From an uncultured Flavobacteriales bacterium (lineage in GTDB: Bacteria > Bacteroidota > Bacteroidia > Flavobacteriales_D > Sanyastnellaceae), in the NCBI GenBank assembly GCA_938074325.1, contig CALJFZ010000007.1, positions 1 to 54,955 of the forward strand: a DNA stretch of 54,955 bases. The letters are read 5' to 3'. Positions within the stretch are counted from its first letter, which is position 1, and each line of letters starts with the position of its first letter. Below are positions 1-9,389 of this stretch, in pieces. Both the position numbers and the translations under genes were made by a program. Under the pieces are notes generated by a model that saw only the letters and a list, made by a program, of their open reading frames with translations, was not told the DNA's origin and made no database searches.

Positions 1-3
1 TCA

Positions 4-1764
<1,761 letters not shown>

Positions 1765-1815
1765 GGAGTAGTGCGAAGGGAAAATTGCTTTCGCGGCGCG
1801 AAGAACGTGCAGACT

Positions 1816-1849
1816 TTTGCAGAATACTACAAATCCTGTGCTATTTTTG
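1816..1849 (+). promoter_or_regulatory. Promoter of tRNA-Leu (Bacteroidota type)
   Basis: A perfect TAnnTTTG -7 element (TATTTTTG, 1842-1849) lies 11 bp before the tRNA 5' end, with TTTG at 1816-1819 in the -33 position (22 bp spacer). It matches the consensus of the Bacteroidota primary sigma factor. The transcription start would fall just before the tRNA. Confidence 0.6.
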
Positions 1850-1860
1850 CGGTCCGCTTT

Positions 1861-1942
1861 GCCCGGATGGCGGAACTGGTAGACGCGCACGACTCAAACT
1901 CGTGTTCCTAACGGAGTGTGGGTTCGATTCCCACTCCGGGTA
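1861..1942 (+). tRNA. tRNA-Leu (anticodon CAA)
   Basis: A class II tRNA cloverleaf can be folded by eye. The acceptor stem is GCCCGGA/TCCGGGT with a G-T first pair. The anticodon stem is CACGA/TCGTG around loop CTCAAAC, giving anticodon CAA for codon UUG. There is a long variable arm and a T arm GTGGG-TTCGATT-CCCAC. The discriminator base is A, as required for leucine. The 3' CCA is not encoded. Confidence 0.95.
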
Positions 1943-1955
1943 CAAATGAAGCAAG

Positions 1956-1985
1956 ACGCCTCCCTCGTGGAGGCGTTTTTGTTTT
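1956..1985 (+). terminator. Rho-independent terminator of tRNA-Leu
   Basis: A perfect 8-bp stem ACGCCTCC/GGAGGCGT with a 5-nt loop is followed by TTTTGTTTT. It sits 14 bp after the tRNA and before the next gene. Confidence 0.9.
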
Positions 1986-2022
1986 AGTTTCGTTGCAACG
2001 TCAGACGTAAATCACACAGCCC

Positions 2023-3003
2023 ATGAAACGCGCTTTTTTCCTCCTCGCAACATTCGCCCCTTTTGCGGCGATGGCCCAATTGCAATCGCCCACTCCAGAA
2101 GCCGGTGAGACCTTCGTGCAAAATGCGGCTGAAGAATTTGAGCCGCTGGAAAACGGCGGGACGACGGGCCAAGTCTTTGACCTTTCTGCCCTCGGAGCGA
2201 ATGGGTCGGTAGCGAATCCCGCTGCGGTGATCGACGTCGCCACCACGCCCAACGGCAAGGTGTATGCCGGTGCAGATGTCGCTGTAGAGGGAGGAGGCCA
2301 AACCACCTACTACTCCTTTGGTAATTCGTATGAATACCACGGAGGTGTGCAGAACAATCTGATTGTTGCGTATTCCGATACGGAGGAATACTTCCCGTTT
2401 CCATTCAATATTGGTGACACGTCTGAGGACACATTTGCCAGTGAATACGGAACTGCAGGCATTACCGTGTACCGCACTGGGAACGTTGAAGCCGAGTGCA
2501 TTTCAGAGGGAACGTTGACGTTGCCAGGCGGGGTGTCGTATGAAAACGTTTACCGAGTGCACATGACGGAGGTGTTGGTGGACTCCACCTTCTTGGGGAC
2601 CTATGAAGTGGTGGTGGAAGGCGACTACTTCATGACGGAGGAGATTCCATTCACAGCGGCCGCGTTGCTCAACATTTCAACGACGGACACTCCCATCACG
2701 GGCGACCCGGTATACACCGAGACGACGGCGGCAGTGTGGATGGCGGAGTACGTTGTGGACATGCCTGAGCAAACGACTGCTTCATGGGCCATGGTCCCCA
2801 ATCCAGCCCGCGACCACATCACCCTCGTGGGTGCGCAGTCTGCGGAAGTGGTAATTTACGGAACGGACGGACGGGAGTGGAAGCGGGAAATGCTTCGCCC
2901 TGGATTGCAAGCGCAGGTGTTGAACACCGCTGATATGCCCGCTGGAACCTACCTCGTGCGCATGGACGATGGGCAAGCCCAGCAGTTGGTGATCCAGCGT
3001 TAA
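2023..3003 (+). CDS. Secreted protein with T9SS type A C-terminal sorting domain
   Basis: 326 residues. A Sec signal peptide (MKRAFFLLATFAPFAAMAQ) is followed by a region of about 230 residues that I do not recognise, rich in T, Y and E and probably beta-stranded. The last 75 residues form a type A sorting domain, recognised by NPARDHITL, a VVIYGTDGRE strand pair and MPAGTYLVRM near the end. Type IX secretion should carry it across the outer membrane, where the C-terminal domain is removed or exchanged for a surface anchor. The middle region has no catalytic motif I can name. Its stop codon overlaps that of the convergent PurF-like gene by 4 bp. Confidence is high for export and low for function. 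Confidence 0.85.
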   Translation: MKRAFFLLATFAPFAAMAQLQSPTPEAGETFVQNAAEEFEPLENGGTTGQVFDLSALGANGSVANPAAVIDVATTPNGKVYAGADVAVEGGGQTTYYSFGNSYEYHGGVQNNLIVAYSDTEEYFPFPFNIGDTSEDTFASEYGTAGITVYRTGNVEAECISEGTLTLPGGVSYENVYRVHMTEVLVDSTFLGTYEVVVEGDYFMTEEIPFTAAALLNISTTDTPITGDPVYTETTAAVWMAEYVVDMPEQTTASWAMVPNPARDHITLVGAQSAEVVIYGTDGREWKREMLRPGLQAQVLNTADMPAGTYLVRMDDGQAQQLVIQR

Positions 3004-4892
3004 TAGGCGCGCTCGTTGCTGCCTTCGACGTAATAGACGAAGGCGCGGTTGACGACCTTGTGGCCGCCAGGTGTGGGGAAGTCACCGGTGAAGTACCAAT
3101 CACCCGTGTTGTTGGGGCAGGCCTCGTGCAGTCCTTCGATGCTTTGGAACACAATTTTCACTTCAGCCTTCATGCCCTCGGGCGTGAGGAGCTGTGAGAT
3201 GCGTTCGTTTAATTCTTCCGTGGTGAACGGCTCGTAAATGGCCTTCACCTGGTTCACGTTTTCTTCTTTGGGAAGGGCAACTTGTGCTTTGCATCGCTCA
3301 TACACTTCATCGATGAGGTGGTCCATGCCCCGCTCTTTGATGAGGCTGATGGCCGCTTGGAAGGCGATGAAGTCGCCGAGGCGGGCCATGTCGATGCCGT
3401 AGCAATCGGGGTAGCGAATCTGCGGTGCGCTGGAGGCGACCACGATGCGCTTGGGACCCAATCGGTCGAGGATTCGTAAGATGGAACGCTTGAGGGTGGT
3501 GCCGCGGACAATGCTGTCATCGATGACGACCAAATTGTCTTTGCCCGCTTCGACGGTGCCGTAGGCGATGTCGTAGACGTGGGCCACGAGGTCGTCTCGG
3601 TTGGCGTCTTCTGTGATGAACGTACGGAGTTTCGCGTCCTTGATGGCAATCTTTTCGATGCGGGCGCGCTCGTCGAGGATGCGCTTGATTTCAGCCGGGT
3701 CGGGGTTGGCCCCCAAGCCGATGAGGCGGGAAATTTTGGCTTGGCTGAGGTGATCTTCCAACCCTTTGATCAAGCCATAAAAGCAAACCTCTGCGGTGTT
3801 CGGGATGAAGCTCGTGACCGTGTTGTCCAGGTCGTGTTCCACCGCTTCCATGATCTGGGGAACCAGGAGCCGCCCCAACTCTTTTCGTTCGTGGTAGATG
3901 TCTTGGTCGTTGCCTCGGCTGAAGTAGATGCGCTCAAAGCTGCAGGCTTTGCGTTCGCCGGGTTGTTTCACCTGAGGCATGGAAACGGAGCCGTCGCGCT
4001 TGATGATGAGTGCGTGGCCGGGTTCGATTTCGCGTACCTGATCGGTGGGCACATTGAAGGCCGTCTGGATGACGGGGCGTTCGCTTGTGACCACGACCAC
4101 TTCGTCGTCTTCGTACCAGAAAGCTGGGCGGATGCCGTTGGGATCGCGCATGACAAATGCATCCCCGTGGCCGACCAAACCACACATGACGTACCCGCCG
4201 TCGAGGGAGTTGGCGCCGTGCTCCAAAATGGTCTGGATGTCGAGTTCATCTGCGATGCGCTTGGAAATGGCTTCGTTGGACAGGCCCTCTTGCTTGTATC
4301 GGTCAAACAACCGCTGGTTTTCCACGTCCAAGAAATGACCGATGCGCTCGAGGATGGTCACCGTGTCGACTTGTTCTTTGGGGTGTTGGCCCAAGCTGAC
4401 CAACTTCTCGAATAATTCGTCGTTGTTGGTCATGTTGAAATTGCCCGCGACCACGAGGTTGCGCGTCCGCCAATTGTTCTGACGCAAAAATGGATGGCAA
4501 TTTTCCACCTGGTTCTTTCCAAACGTTCCGTAGCGGAGGTGGGCGAGGAACAACTCACCGGTAAACGCCATCTCTTCTTGCAGGTACTGACCGTTGATGA
4601 GCTGTTCCGAGGTCAAGCCTTCAAACCGGGGCATGATGCGGCTGAACACATCTTGAATGGGGCGGGAATCTACCGATCGGATGCGGCTGATGTACCGTTT
4701 GCCGGGGGGAACGTCCAATTTGATGTTGGCGAGTCCGGCGCCGTCCTGCCCTCGGTTGTGCTGCTTTTCCATGAGCAAGTACATCTTATTGAGTCCATAA
4801 AATGCACTGCCGTATTTGTCAATGTAGTACTGCAACGGTTGCTTCAATCGAAGCATTGCAATGCCGCATTCGTGTTGGAGGAAGTCGCTCAT
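3000..4892 (-). CDS. Divergent amidophosphoribosyltransferase (PurF) paralog
   Basis: 630 residues, well above the roughly 470-505 of canonical PurF. An N-terminal Ntn glutaminase domain is recognisable: candidate nucleophile Cys9 after a short propeptide (HECGIA), NRGQDGAG (about 46-53) and HLRYGTFG (about 118-125). The phosphoribosyltransferase loop VVIDDSIVRGTT (about 455-466) is intact. Several canonical elements differ. The oxyanion-hole segment NGNLTN reads GNFNMTN, the PDSG segment reads PNTAE, and the NRYVGRTF segment is replaced by a charged insertion of about 50 residues. It probably belongs to a second PurF-like family common in Bacteroidota; whether it makes phosphoribosylamine is unclear. 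The frame is open 10 codons upstream, and I chose the ATG giving MSDFLQHECG. Confidence 0.8.
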   Translation of the reverse strand: MSDFLQHECGIAMLRLKQPLQYYIDKYGSAFYGLNKMYLLMEKQHNRGQDGAGLANIKLDVPPGKRYISRIRSVDSRPIQDVFSRIMPRFEGLTSEQLINGQYLQEEMAFTGELFLAHLRYGTFGKNQVENCHPFLRQNNWRTRNLVVAGNFNMTNNDELFEKLVSLGQHPKEQVDTVTILERIGHFLDVENQRLFDRYKQEGLSNEAISKRIADELDIQTILEHGANSLDGGYVMCGLVGHGDAFVMRDPNGIRPAFWYEDDEVVVVTSERPVIQTAFNVPTDQVREIEPGHALIIKRDGSVSMPQVKQPGERKACSFERIYFSRGNDQDIYHERKELGRLLVPQIMEAVEHDLDNTVTSFIPNTAEVCFYGLIKGLEDHLSQAKISRLIGLGANPDPAEIKRILDERARIEKIAIKDAKLRTFITEDANRDDLVAHVYDIAYGTVEAGKDNLVVIDDSIVRGTTLKRSILRILDRLGPKRIVVASSAPQIRYPDCYGIDMARLGDFIAFQAAISLIKERGMDHLIDEVYERCKAQVALPKEENVNQVKAIYEPFTTEELNERISQLLTPEGMKAEVKIVFQSIEGLHEACPNNTGDWYFTGDFPTPGGHKVVNRAFVYYVEGSNERAY

Positions 4893-4921
4893 GCAGGCCG
4901 GGTCTAGGCGTTGGTGAAGCA

Positions 4922-4929
4922 CAAATTTA
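4922..4929 (-). promoter_or_regulatory. -7 element upstream of the PurF-like gene
   Basis: On the minus strand TAAATTTG matches TAnnTTTG exactly and lies 29 bp before the chosen start codon. No clear TTTG is seen at the -33 position. Confidence 0.45.
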
Positions 4930-4977
4930 CTTCGTCACATCGCTTCCTGAACGGAGCACTCTGAATTTCTAAACTGC

Positions 4978-5895
4978 TCAACGCCAAGACCGATTTCCTT
5001 GCAGCCCACCGGTGTGCACAAACAGCACACGCCTCCCTCGCCAGCGGTCATCTTGGGCCCAAGCAGATTTCATGCGCATCAAGGTTTTGGCCGTGTACAC
5101 CCCGTCGATTTCGATGCCGGTCTCTGCTTCCCATGACGCGATGAATTCTTTGACATCCGTTCCAATGTTCCCGAATCCTCCCGCGTGAGCGTCTTCCCAA
5201 ACGTGGCATGCGGCCATCATTTCCTGGCTCCATTCCGCGTCATTCAATGTGTAAGTCAGCTGGTCTTGAATCGCCCGGGTCATGTCCAACCCCTTCAAAG
5301 CGCTGGCTACATACAGCGGTGCAGACCCTTTCAGTCCGATGAGTAGACCCGCTGCGGTGGCTCCGGTTCCCGCGCTCACGACGACGGCTTGCCAAGGTGA
5401 TTTCAAGTCGTCCGGGTCGATGAGGTGTTGGCATCCCATGACCCCCAAGGGCCCGCTCCCTCCCTCCGGAACAATCCACGGGTTGTTGAAACGGTCCCGA
5501 AGCCAGGCCTTGAAGAAAGGCTGGTCCTTTTCCCGGTATTCTGCTCGCGATACCGGAAACAATTCCATACCGTGGTCGAGGCAGTCTCGCAGGGTGGGGG
5601 TTGGATGGGCCAGCTCTTCGGGAGTAGCTCGGACCACTCCAATGGTTCGCAGGCCCAACGAGGCACCGAGCGCTGCGGTGGCGTGCAAGTGGTTGGACCA
5701 CGCACCGCCAAACGTCAACAGTGCGGGATTTGATTGCCGCATTGCCCGTTCCACATGGTACATCAGCTTCCAGGCTTTGTTGCCCGGCGCTGGCGAGTTT
5801 ACGGCGTCCAATCGCCGCACCCATAGCTCCACATTGGCCGCCTCCGCAACGGACCAGCGCACGCGTTCAGTCTTGAAATCGGGCATCGGTTTCAT
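4978..5895 (-). CDS. PLP-dependent ACC deaminase / D-cysteine desulfhydrase family enzyme
   Basis: 305 residues of the fold II PLP family that includes 1-aminocyclopropane-1-carboxylate deaminase and D-cysteine desulfhydrase. The PLP lysine lies in APGNKAWKL, and the substrate-side motif TFGGAWSNHL corresponds to the family's GGxxSNH. A glycine-rich phosphate-binding segment (SAGTGATAAG) follows. Sequence alone does not separate the two activities, and D-cysteine desulfhydrase-like activity is the more common outcome for Bacteroidota members. The frame is open to 6027, but that extension overlaps the divergent DUF5522 gene; the Met at 5895 (MKPMPDFKTER) or the one at 5886 is more likely. Confidence 0.8.
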   Translation of the reverse strand: MKPMPDFKTERVRWSVAEAANVELWVRRLDAVNSPAPGNKAWKLMYHVERAMRQSNPALLTFGGAWSNHLHATAALGASLGLRTIGVVRATPEELAHPTPTLRDCLDHGMELFPVSRAEYREKDQPFFKAWLRDRFNNPWIVPEGGSGPLGVMGCQHLIDPDDLKSPWQAVVVSAGTGATAAGLLIGLKGSAPLYVASALKGLDMTRAIQDQLTYTLNDAEWSQEMMAACHVWEDAHAGGFGNIGTDVKEFIASWEAETGIEIDGVYTAKTLMRMKSAWAQDDRWRGRRVLFVHTGGLQGNRSWR

Positions 5896-5901
5896 ACGTG
5901 G

Positions 5902-5909
5902 TAAATTTG
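5902..5909 (+). promoter_or_regulatory. -7 element directly before the DUF5522-hutU operon
   Basis: TAAATTTG is a perfect TAnnTTTG with only 4 bp (CAAC) to the ATG at 5914. The whole gap between the two divergent start codons is 18 bp. If used, the transcript would begin at or within a base or two of the start codon. The -33 region lies in the ACC deaminase-like coding sequence and has no strong match. Confidence 0.5.
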
Positions 5910-5913
5910 CAAC

Positions 5914-6075
5914 ATGCGGAGCGATTTGGAACCGGGAGACTTTTACCACAGCGAAGAGGGCTTCATTGTTTTCACCGAACAATACCACCTCAAGCGCGGT
6001 CATTGTTGTCAGAGCGGTTGTAAGCATTGTCCTTACGGTTTTGACAAGCGCACCGGAAAAATCAAGAAAGCATGA
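5914..6075 (+). CDS. DUF5522 family small cysteine-cluster protein
   Basis: A 53-residue protein. Key features are YHSEEGFIVFTEQYHLKRG followed by the cysteine cluster HCCQSGCKHCPYGFD (Cys31, Cys32, Cys36, Cys39). This matches DUF5522, a family of unknown function frequent in Bacteroidota; the four cysteines suggest a metal or Fe-S site (inference). Its stop overlaps the start of urocanate hydratase as ATGA, so the two are probably co-translated. Base composition matches the neighbours and the frame is intact, so I am confident it is a real gene despite its size. Confidence 0.85.
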   Translation: MRSDLEPGDFYHSEEGFIVFTEQYHLKRGHCCQSGCKHCPYGFDKRTGKIKKA

Positions 6076-8111
6076 CCACAGCGATGAGCGCCACCGATTT
6101 GCACCTTTTTCGAGCGGAAATTCAAGCGGGTATTCCCGCCGAGTTGCCCGCGCCTCATCCGCGTTCGACTGAATTCAGCCATGCGCCGGTGCGTAAGGAA
6201 GTCCTGACACCGAAGGAAAAAGAGCTGGCCATGCGCAATGCGCTGCGTTATTTCCCTCAGGAGCAGCATGCAGAATTGGCGCCCGAATTTGCGGAGGAGC
6301 TCAAGCTGTATGGCCGGATTTACATGTACCGATTGCGTCCATCTTATCCCATGTTCGCTCGGCCCATTGAGGCGTATCCTGCCCGTTCTACCCAGGCGGC
6401 GTCCATCATGCTGATGATCCAAAACAACTTGGATCCGGCTGTGGCACAGCACCCCGAGGAACTCATTACCTACGGCGGCAACGGGGGGGTGTTCCAAAAC
6501 TGGGCTCAGTACCGCCTCACCATGCAGTACCTGAGCCAAATGACCGACGAGCAGACCCTGGTGATGTACAGCGGCCACCCCATGGGTCTGTTTCCATCGC
6601 ACACGGATGCGCCACGCGTCGTGGTCACCAACGGCATGGTCATCCCCAACTACTCCAAGCCGGATGATTGGGAGCGGATGAACGCGCTAGGGGTGTCCCA
6701 ATACGGTCAGATGACGGCGGGGTCGTACATGTACATCGGGCCGCAAGGCATCGTTCACGGCACCACCATTACGGTATTGAATGCCGTTCGCATGAAGGAC
6801 AAGGACGGTTCAGGTCCCGCTGGAAAGCTCTTTGTGACTGCGGGCCTTGGTGGCATGAGCGGCGCCCAGCCCAAAGCCGGCAACATCGCAGGCGTGGTCA
6901 GCGTTACGGCAGAAGTTAACCCTGCGGCGGCGTACAAGCGCCACGAGCAGGGCTGGGTGGATCACGTGGTCGAAGACGTGCAGGAGCTCACCGCCCGGGT
7001 CAAGGCCTCGGTTGAGGCAAAAGAGGCGGTGTCCTACGCTTACCTCGGCAATGTGGTCGACGTTTGGGAAGCCTTCGACGAGGCCGGTTTGTTTGTCGAC
7101 CTCGGGTCCGATCAGACCTCGCTGCACAACCCGTGGGCGGGTGGATATTACCCTGCGGGATTGGGATTTGAGGAAGCCAATGACATGATGGCCCAAGACC
7201 CCGACACGTTTGCAACCCACGTGAAATCATCGTTGCGTCGCCATGCAGAGGCGGTCAACAAACACACGGCACGCGGCACGTATTTCTTCGATTACGGCAA
7301 CGCATTCTTGCTCGAAGCCTCCCGGTCTGGAGCGGATGTGATGAACGACGAAGGCGATGGGTTTAAGTACCCCAGCTATGTGCAGGACATTATGGGGCCC
7401 ATGTGTTTCGATTATGGATTTGGCCCGTTCCGTTGGGTGTGTGCAAGCGGCAAAGCGGAAGACTTGGAGTTGACCGATACAATTGCGTGCGAGGTGCTGG
7501 AGCGCCTGATGCAGGAAGCCCCGGATGACATCAAGCAGCAAATGGACGACAACATCCGTTGGATCAAAGGGGCCAAAGCCAACCGCTTGGTCGTCGGTTC
7601 TCAAGCGCGCATTCTGTATGCGGACGCGCAGGGCCGCATGGAAATTGCCAAAGCCTTCAACGATGCCATTGCTGACGGCCGACTTGCCGGTCCGGTGGTG
7701 CTCGGCCGCGACCACCACGACGTGAGCGGCACCGATTCGCCGTTCCGCGAGACTTCCAACATTTACGACGGCTCGGCGTTCACAGCGGACATGGCCGTGC
7801 AGAATTTTGCCGGCGATGCCTTCCGCGGTGCGACGTGGATTTCGCTGCACAACGGCGGCGGCGTCGGTTGGGGCGAAGTGATGAACGGCGGATTCGGCAT
7901 GCTCATCGATGGCAGCGCCGATTCGGAACGCCGCCTCACCTCCATGCTGCACTGGGACGTCAACAACGGCATCGCCCGCCGCAGCTGGGCGCGCAACGAA
8001 GGGGCCGAATGGGCGATCCGCCGCGCCATGGAGCAGGAACCGCGATTGAAGGTGACCATGCCCGCCCACGCGGACGACGACGTGGTGCGCAAGGCGTTGG
8101 GGCATGATTGA
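6072..8111 (+). CDS. hutU: Urocanate hydratase (urocanase)
   Basis: Second step of histidine degradation: urocanate to 4-imidazolone-5-propionate in the cytoplasm, using tightly bound NAD+ as electrophile. The 679-residue protein carries YGGNGGVFQNW (about 134-144), the NAD-binding GGMSGAQPKAGN (about 260-271) and the conserved segment GPMCFDYGFGPFRWVC. It belongs to the long form; the Pseudomonas-type enzyme is about 555 residues. No hutH, hutI or hutG lies nearby, so the rest of the pathway must be elsewhere. It overlaps the DUF5522 stop by 4 bp and the following pentapeptide-repeat gene by 8 bp. Confidence 0.95.
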   Translation: MTTAMSATDLHLFRAEIQAGIPAELPAPHPRSTEFSHAPVRKEVLTPKEKELAMRNALRYFPQEQHAELAPEFAEELKLYGRIYMYRLRPSYPMFARPIEAYPARSTQAASIMLMIQNNLDPAVAQHPEELITYGGNGGVFQNWAQYRLTMQYLSQMTDEQTLVMYSGHPMGLFPSHTDAPRVVVTNGMVIPNYSKPDDWERMNALGVSQYGQMTAGSYMYIGPQGIVHGTTITVLNAVRMKDKDGSGPAGKLFVTAGLGGMSGAQPKAGNIAGVVSVTAEVNPAAAYKRHEQGWVDHVVEDVQELTARVKASVEAKEAVSYAYLGNVVDVWEAFDEAGLFVDLGSDQTSLHNPWAGGYYPAGLGFEEANDMMAQDPDTFATHVKSSLRRHAEAVNKHTARGTYFFDYGNAFLLEASRSGADVMNDEGDGFKYPSYVQDIMGPMCFDYGFGPFRWVCASGKAEDLELTDTIACEVLERLMQEAPDDIKQQMDDNIRWIKGAKANRLVVGSQARILYADAQGRMEIAKAFNDAIADGRLAGPVVLGRDHHDVSGTDSPFRETSNIYDGSAFTADMAVQNFAGDAFRGATWISLHNGGGVGWGEVMNGGFGMLIDGSADSERRLTSMLHWDVNNGIARRSWARNEGAEWAIRRAMEQEPRLKVTMPAHADDDVVRKALGHD

Positions 8112-8670
8112 TGCCTACGAAGAGACGTATGATTCTTCCAGCGCGTGGGATGATTTGAAAGGCGCACGCTTCGAGGCGTGCACGTTTCGAAACGTCAATT
8201 GGGCGGGGGTGGATTTGCGCCAAGCCCGGTTTGAGGGCTGCGAATTCATCGACTGCGATTGGTCCAACGTCAAGGCCCTGGGGTTGAGTTTGCAGGAAGC
8301 CCATTTTGAGGGCTGCAAGCTGCTGGGCATTCATTTCGAAGTGTGCAATCCACTGGGATTGAACGTGCATTTTGTGCGGTGCAACTTGGAGGCGGCCACG
8401 TGGCAAGAAATGGATGTACGGGGATTTCGTTTCAAGGAGTGCAACCTGCAATACACGGACTTTACCTCGGCCAATTGCGAGGGAGTGAACTTTGAGAAAT
8501 GCGATTTGCTCCAGGCCGTCTTCGAACGAACGAACCTGAAAAAAGCGGATTTCCGAACCGCCGAACAGTGGATACTTGACCCCGCTGTCAACCAAGTCAA
8601 GGGTGCCCGATTCCGGCAACAGGAGTTGAAAGGGTTGCTGCAGCAGTGGGGGCTGGACTTGAGCGAATGA
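8104..8670 (+). CDS. Pentapeptide-repeat protein
   Basis: 188 residues built mostly of A(D/N)LXX-like pentapeptides (ARFEACTF, ARFEGCEF, AHFEGCKL, VNFEKCDL, ADFRTAE), predicted to fold as a right-handed quadrilateral beta helix. The central position of each repeat is mostly F or L and cysteines recur on one face, as in Qnr/McbG-like proteins. Some of those shield DNA gyrase from inhibitors, but most family members have no known role and I cannot assign one here. No signal peptide, so cytosolic. The start overlaps the end of hutU by 8 bp, suggesting one transcript. The C-terminal helix (about 160-188) is outside the repeat. Confidence 0.85.
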   Translation: MIDAYEETYDSSSAWDDLKGARFEACTFRNVNWAGVDLRQARFEGCEFIDCDWSNVKALGLSLQEAHFEGCKLLGIHFEVCNPLGLNVHFVRCNLEAATWQEMDVRGFRFKECNLQYTDFTSANCEGVNFEKCDLLQAVFERTNLKKADFRTAEQWILDPAVNQVKGARFRQQELKGLLQQWGLDLSE

Positions 8671-8676
8671 TCCCAT

Positions 8677-8707
8677 TGGAAACGTTTTAACACTGTTTTC
8701 GTTTCCA
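8677..8707. promoter_or_regulatory. Candidate operator dyad before the TetR-RND operon
   Basis: Perfect 8-bp inverted repeat TGGAAACG (8677-8684) and CGTTTCCA (8700-8707) with a 15-bp centre that itself contains AAC-N3-GTT. It covers the expected -33 region, 17 bp upstream of the -7 element of the TetR gene. There is no T-run after it, so it is a poor terminator. An autorepressor site for the adjacent TetR protein is the simplest reading (inference). Confidence 0.5.
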
Positions 8708-8724
8708 TTTCGTGAGGTGCACGC

Positions 8725-8732
8725 TATTTTTG
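8725..8732 (+). promoter_or_regulatory. -7 element of the TetR-RND operon
   Basis: TATTTTTG matches TAnnTTTG and lies 9 bp before the ATG at 8742. The mRNA leader would therefore be only a few bases long. Confidence 0.55.
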
Positions 8733-8741
8733 CACCCGCAA

Positions 8742-9389
8742 ATGGCACAAGAACCCAACGATGTAAACGCAACGGAACCGCAAGAATCCTTGATTCAGCG
8801 GGCAACTTCCGTGTTCATGCGGCTGGGCGTACGGGCGGTGAATATGGCCGATGTATCGAGCGAATTGGGCATCAGCAAAAAGACGCTTTACAAATACGTG
8901 AGCGATAAGCGCGACCTCATTTCGAAATGTATGACGTGGCATTGTGCGCAAATGGAACAGGTCATTGAAGAGGCCAAATCCAACAGCGAAAACACCATCG
9001 AGGCCGAGCTCAAACTCATTCGGTTCATTCACCAGATTGCCTCGGAAATGCATCCGAGTGTGCTGTTTGACTTGAACAAGTACCACCCCAAAGCGTTCCG
9101 TTACGTCAACGAACGGCGGGACGAAATTTTGCGTGGGACGATGGTAGACAACATCCGCCGCGGTCAGGAGGAAGGGCTGTACCGTGCGGAGGTCAACCCG
9201 GAAGTGGCATCGCGTTTTTTGATCAGCGTGAGTCACGAGGTTCAGCGCATGGCGGAAAACAGCTCCAATCAAATGAGCCTGTCGCAGTTGTACTTGCAAT
9301 CAGCGCTTTACCACATCCGCGCCATCGCAACCCCCAAAGGATTGGCCTTCCTCGAAGAAAAAATCAAAGACGAAAACCTCTTTACATGA
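8742..9389 (+). CDS. TetR/AcrR family transcriptional regulator
   Basis: 215 residues. The N-terminal helix-turn-helix is clear: MADVSSELGISKKTLYKYVSDKRDLI (about residues 33-58). The C-terminal helical ligand-binding domain is of the type found in TetR repressors of Bacteroidota efflux operons. It heads an operon with a TolC-like channel (ATGA overlap), a membrane fusion protein and an RND pump, so it most likely represses the pump until a toxic ligand binds. A GTG at 8712 would add ten residues but lies upstream of the -7 element, so ATG 8742 is preferred. The dyad at 8677-8707 is a candidate operator. Confidence 0.9.
   Translation: MAQEPNDVNATEPQESLIQRATSVFMRLGVRAVNMADVSSELGISKKTLYKYVSDKRDLISKCMTWHCAQMEQVIEEAKSNSENTIEAELKLIRFIHQIASEMHPSVLFDLNKYHPKAFRYVNERRDEILRGTMVDNIRRGQEEGLYRAEVNPEVASRFLISVSHEVQRMAENSSNQMSLSQLYLQSALYHIRAIATPKGLAFLEEKIKDENLFT

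Noticed and set aside
1985-1992. TAGTTTCG as promoter of the T9SS gene at 2023
   Set aside because: It overlaps the T-tract of the tRNA terminator and has no -33 element; chance is more likely.
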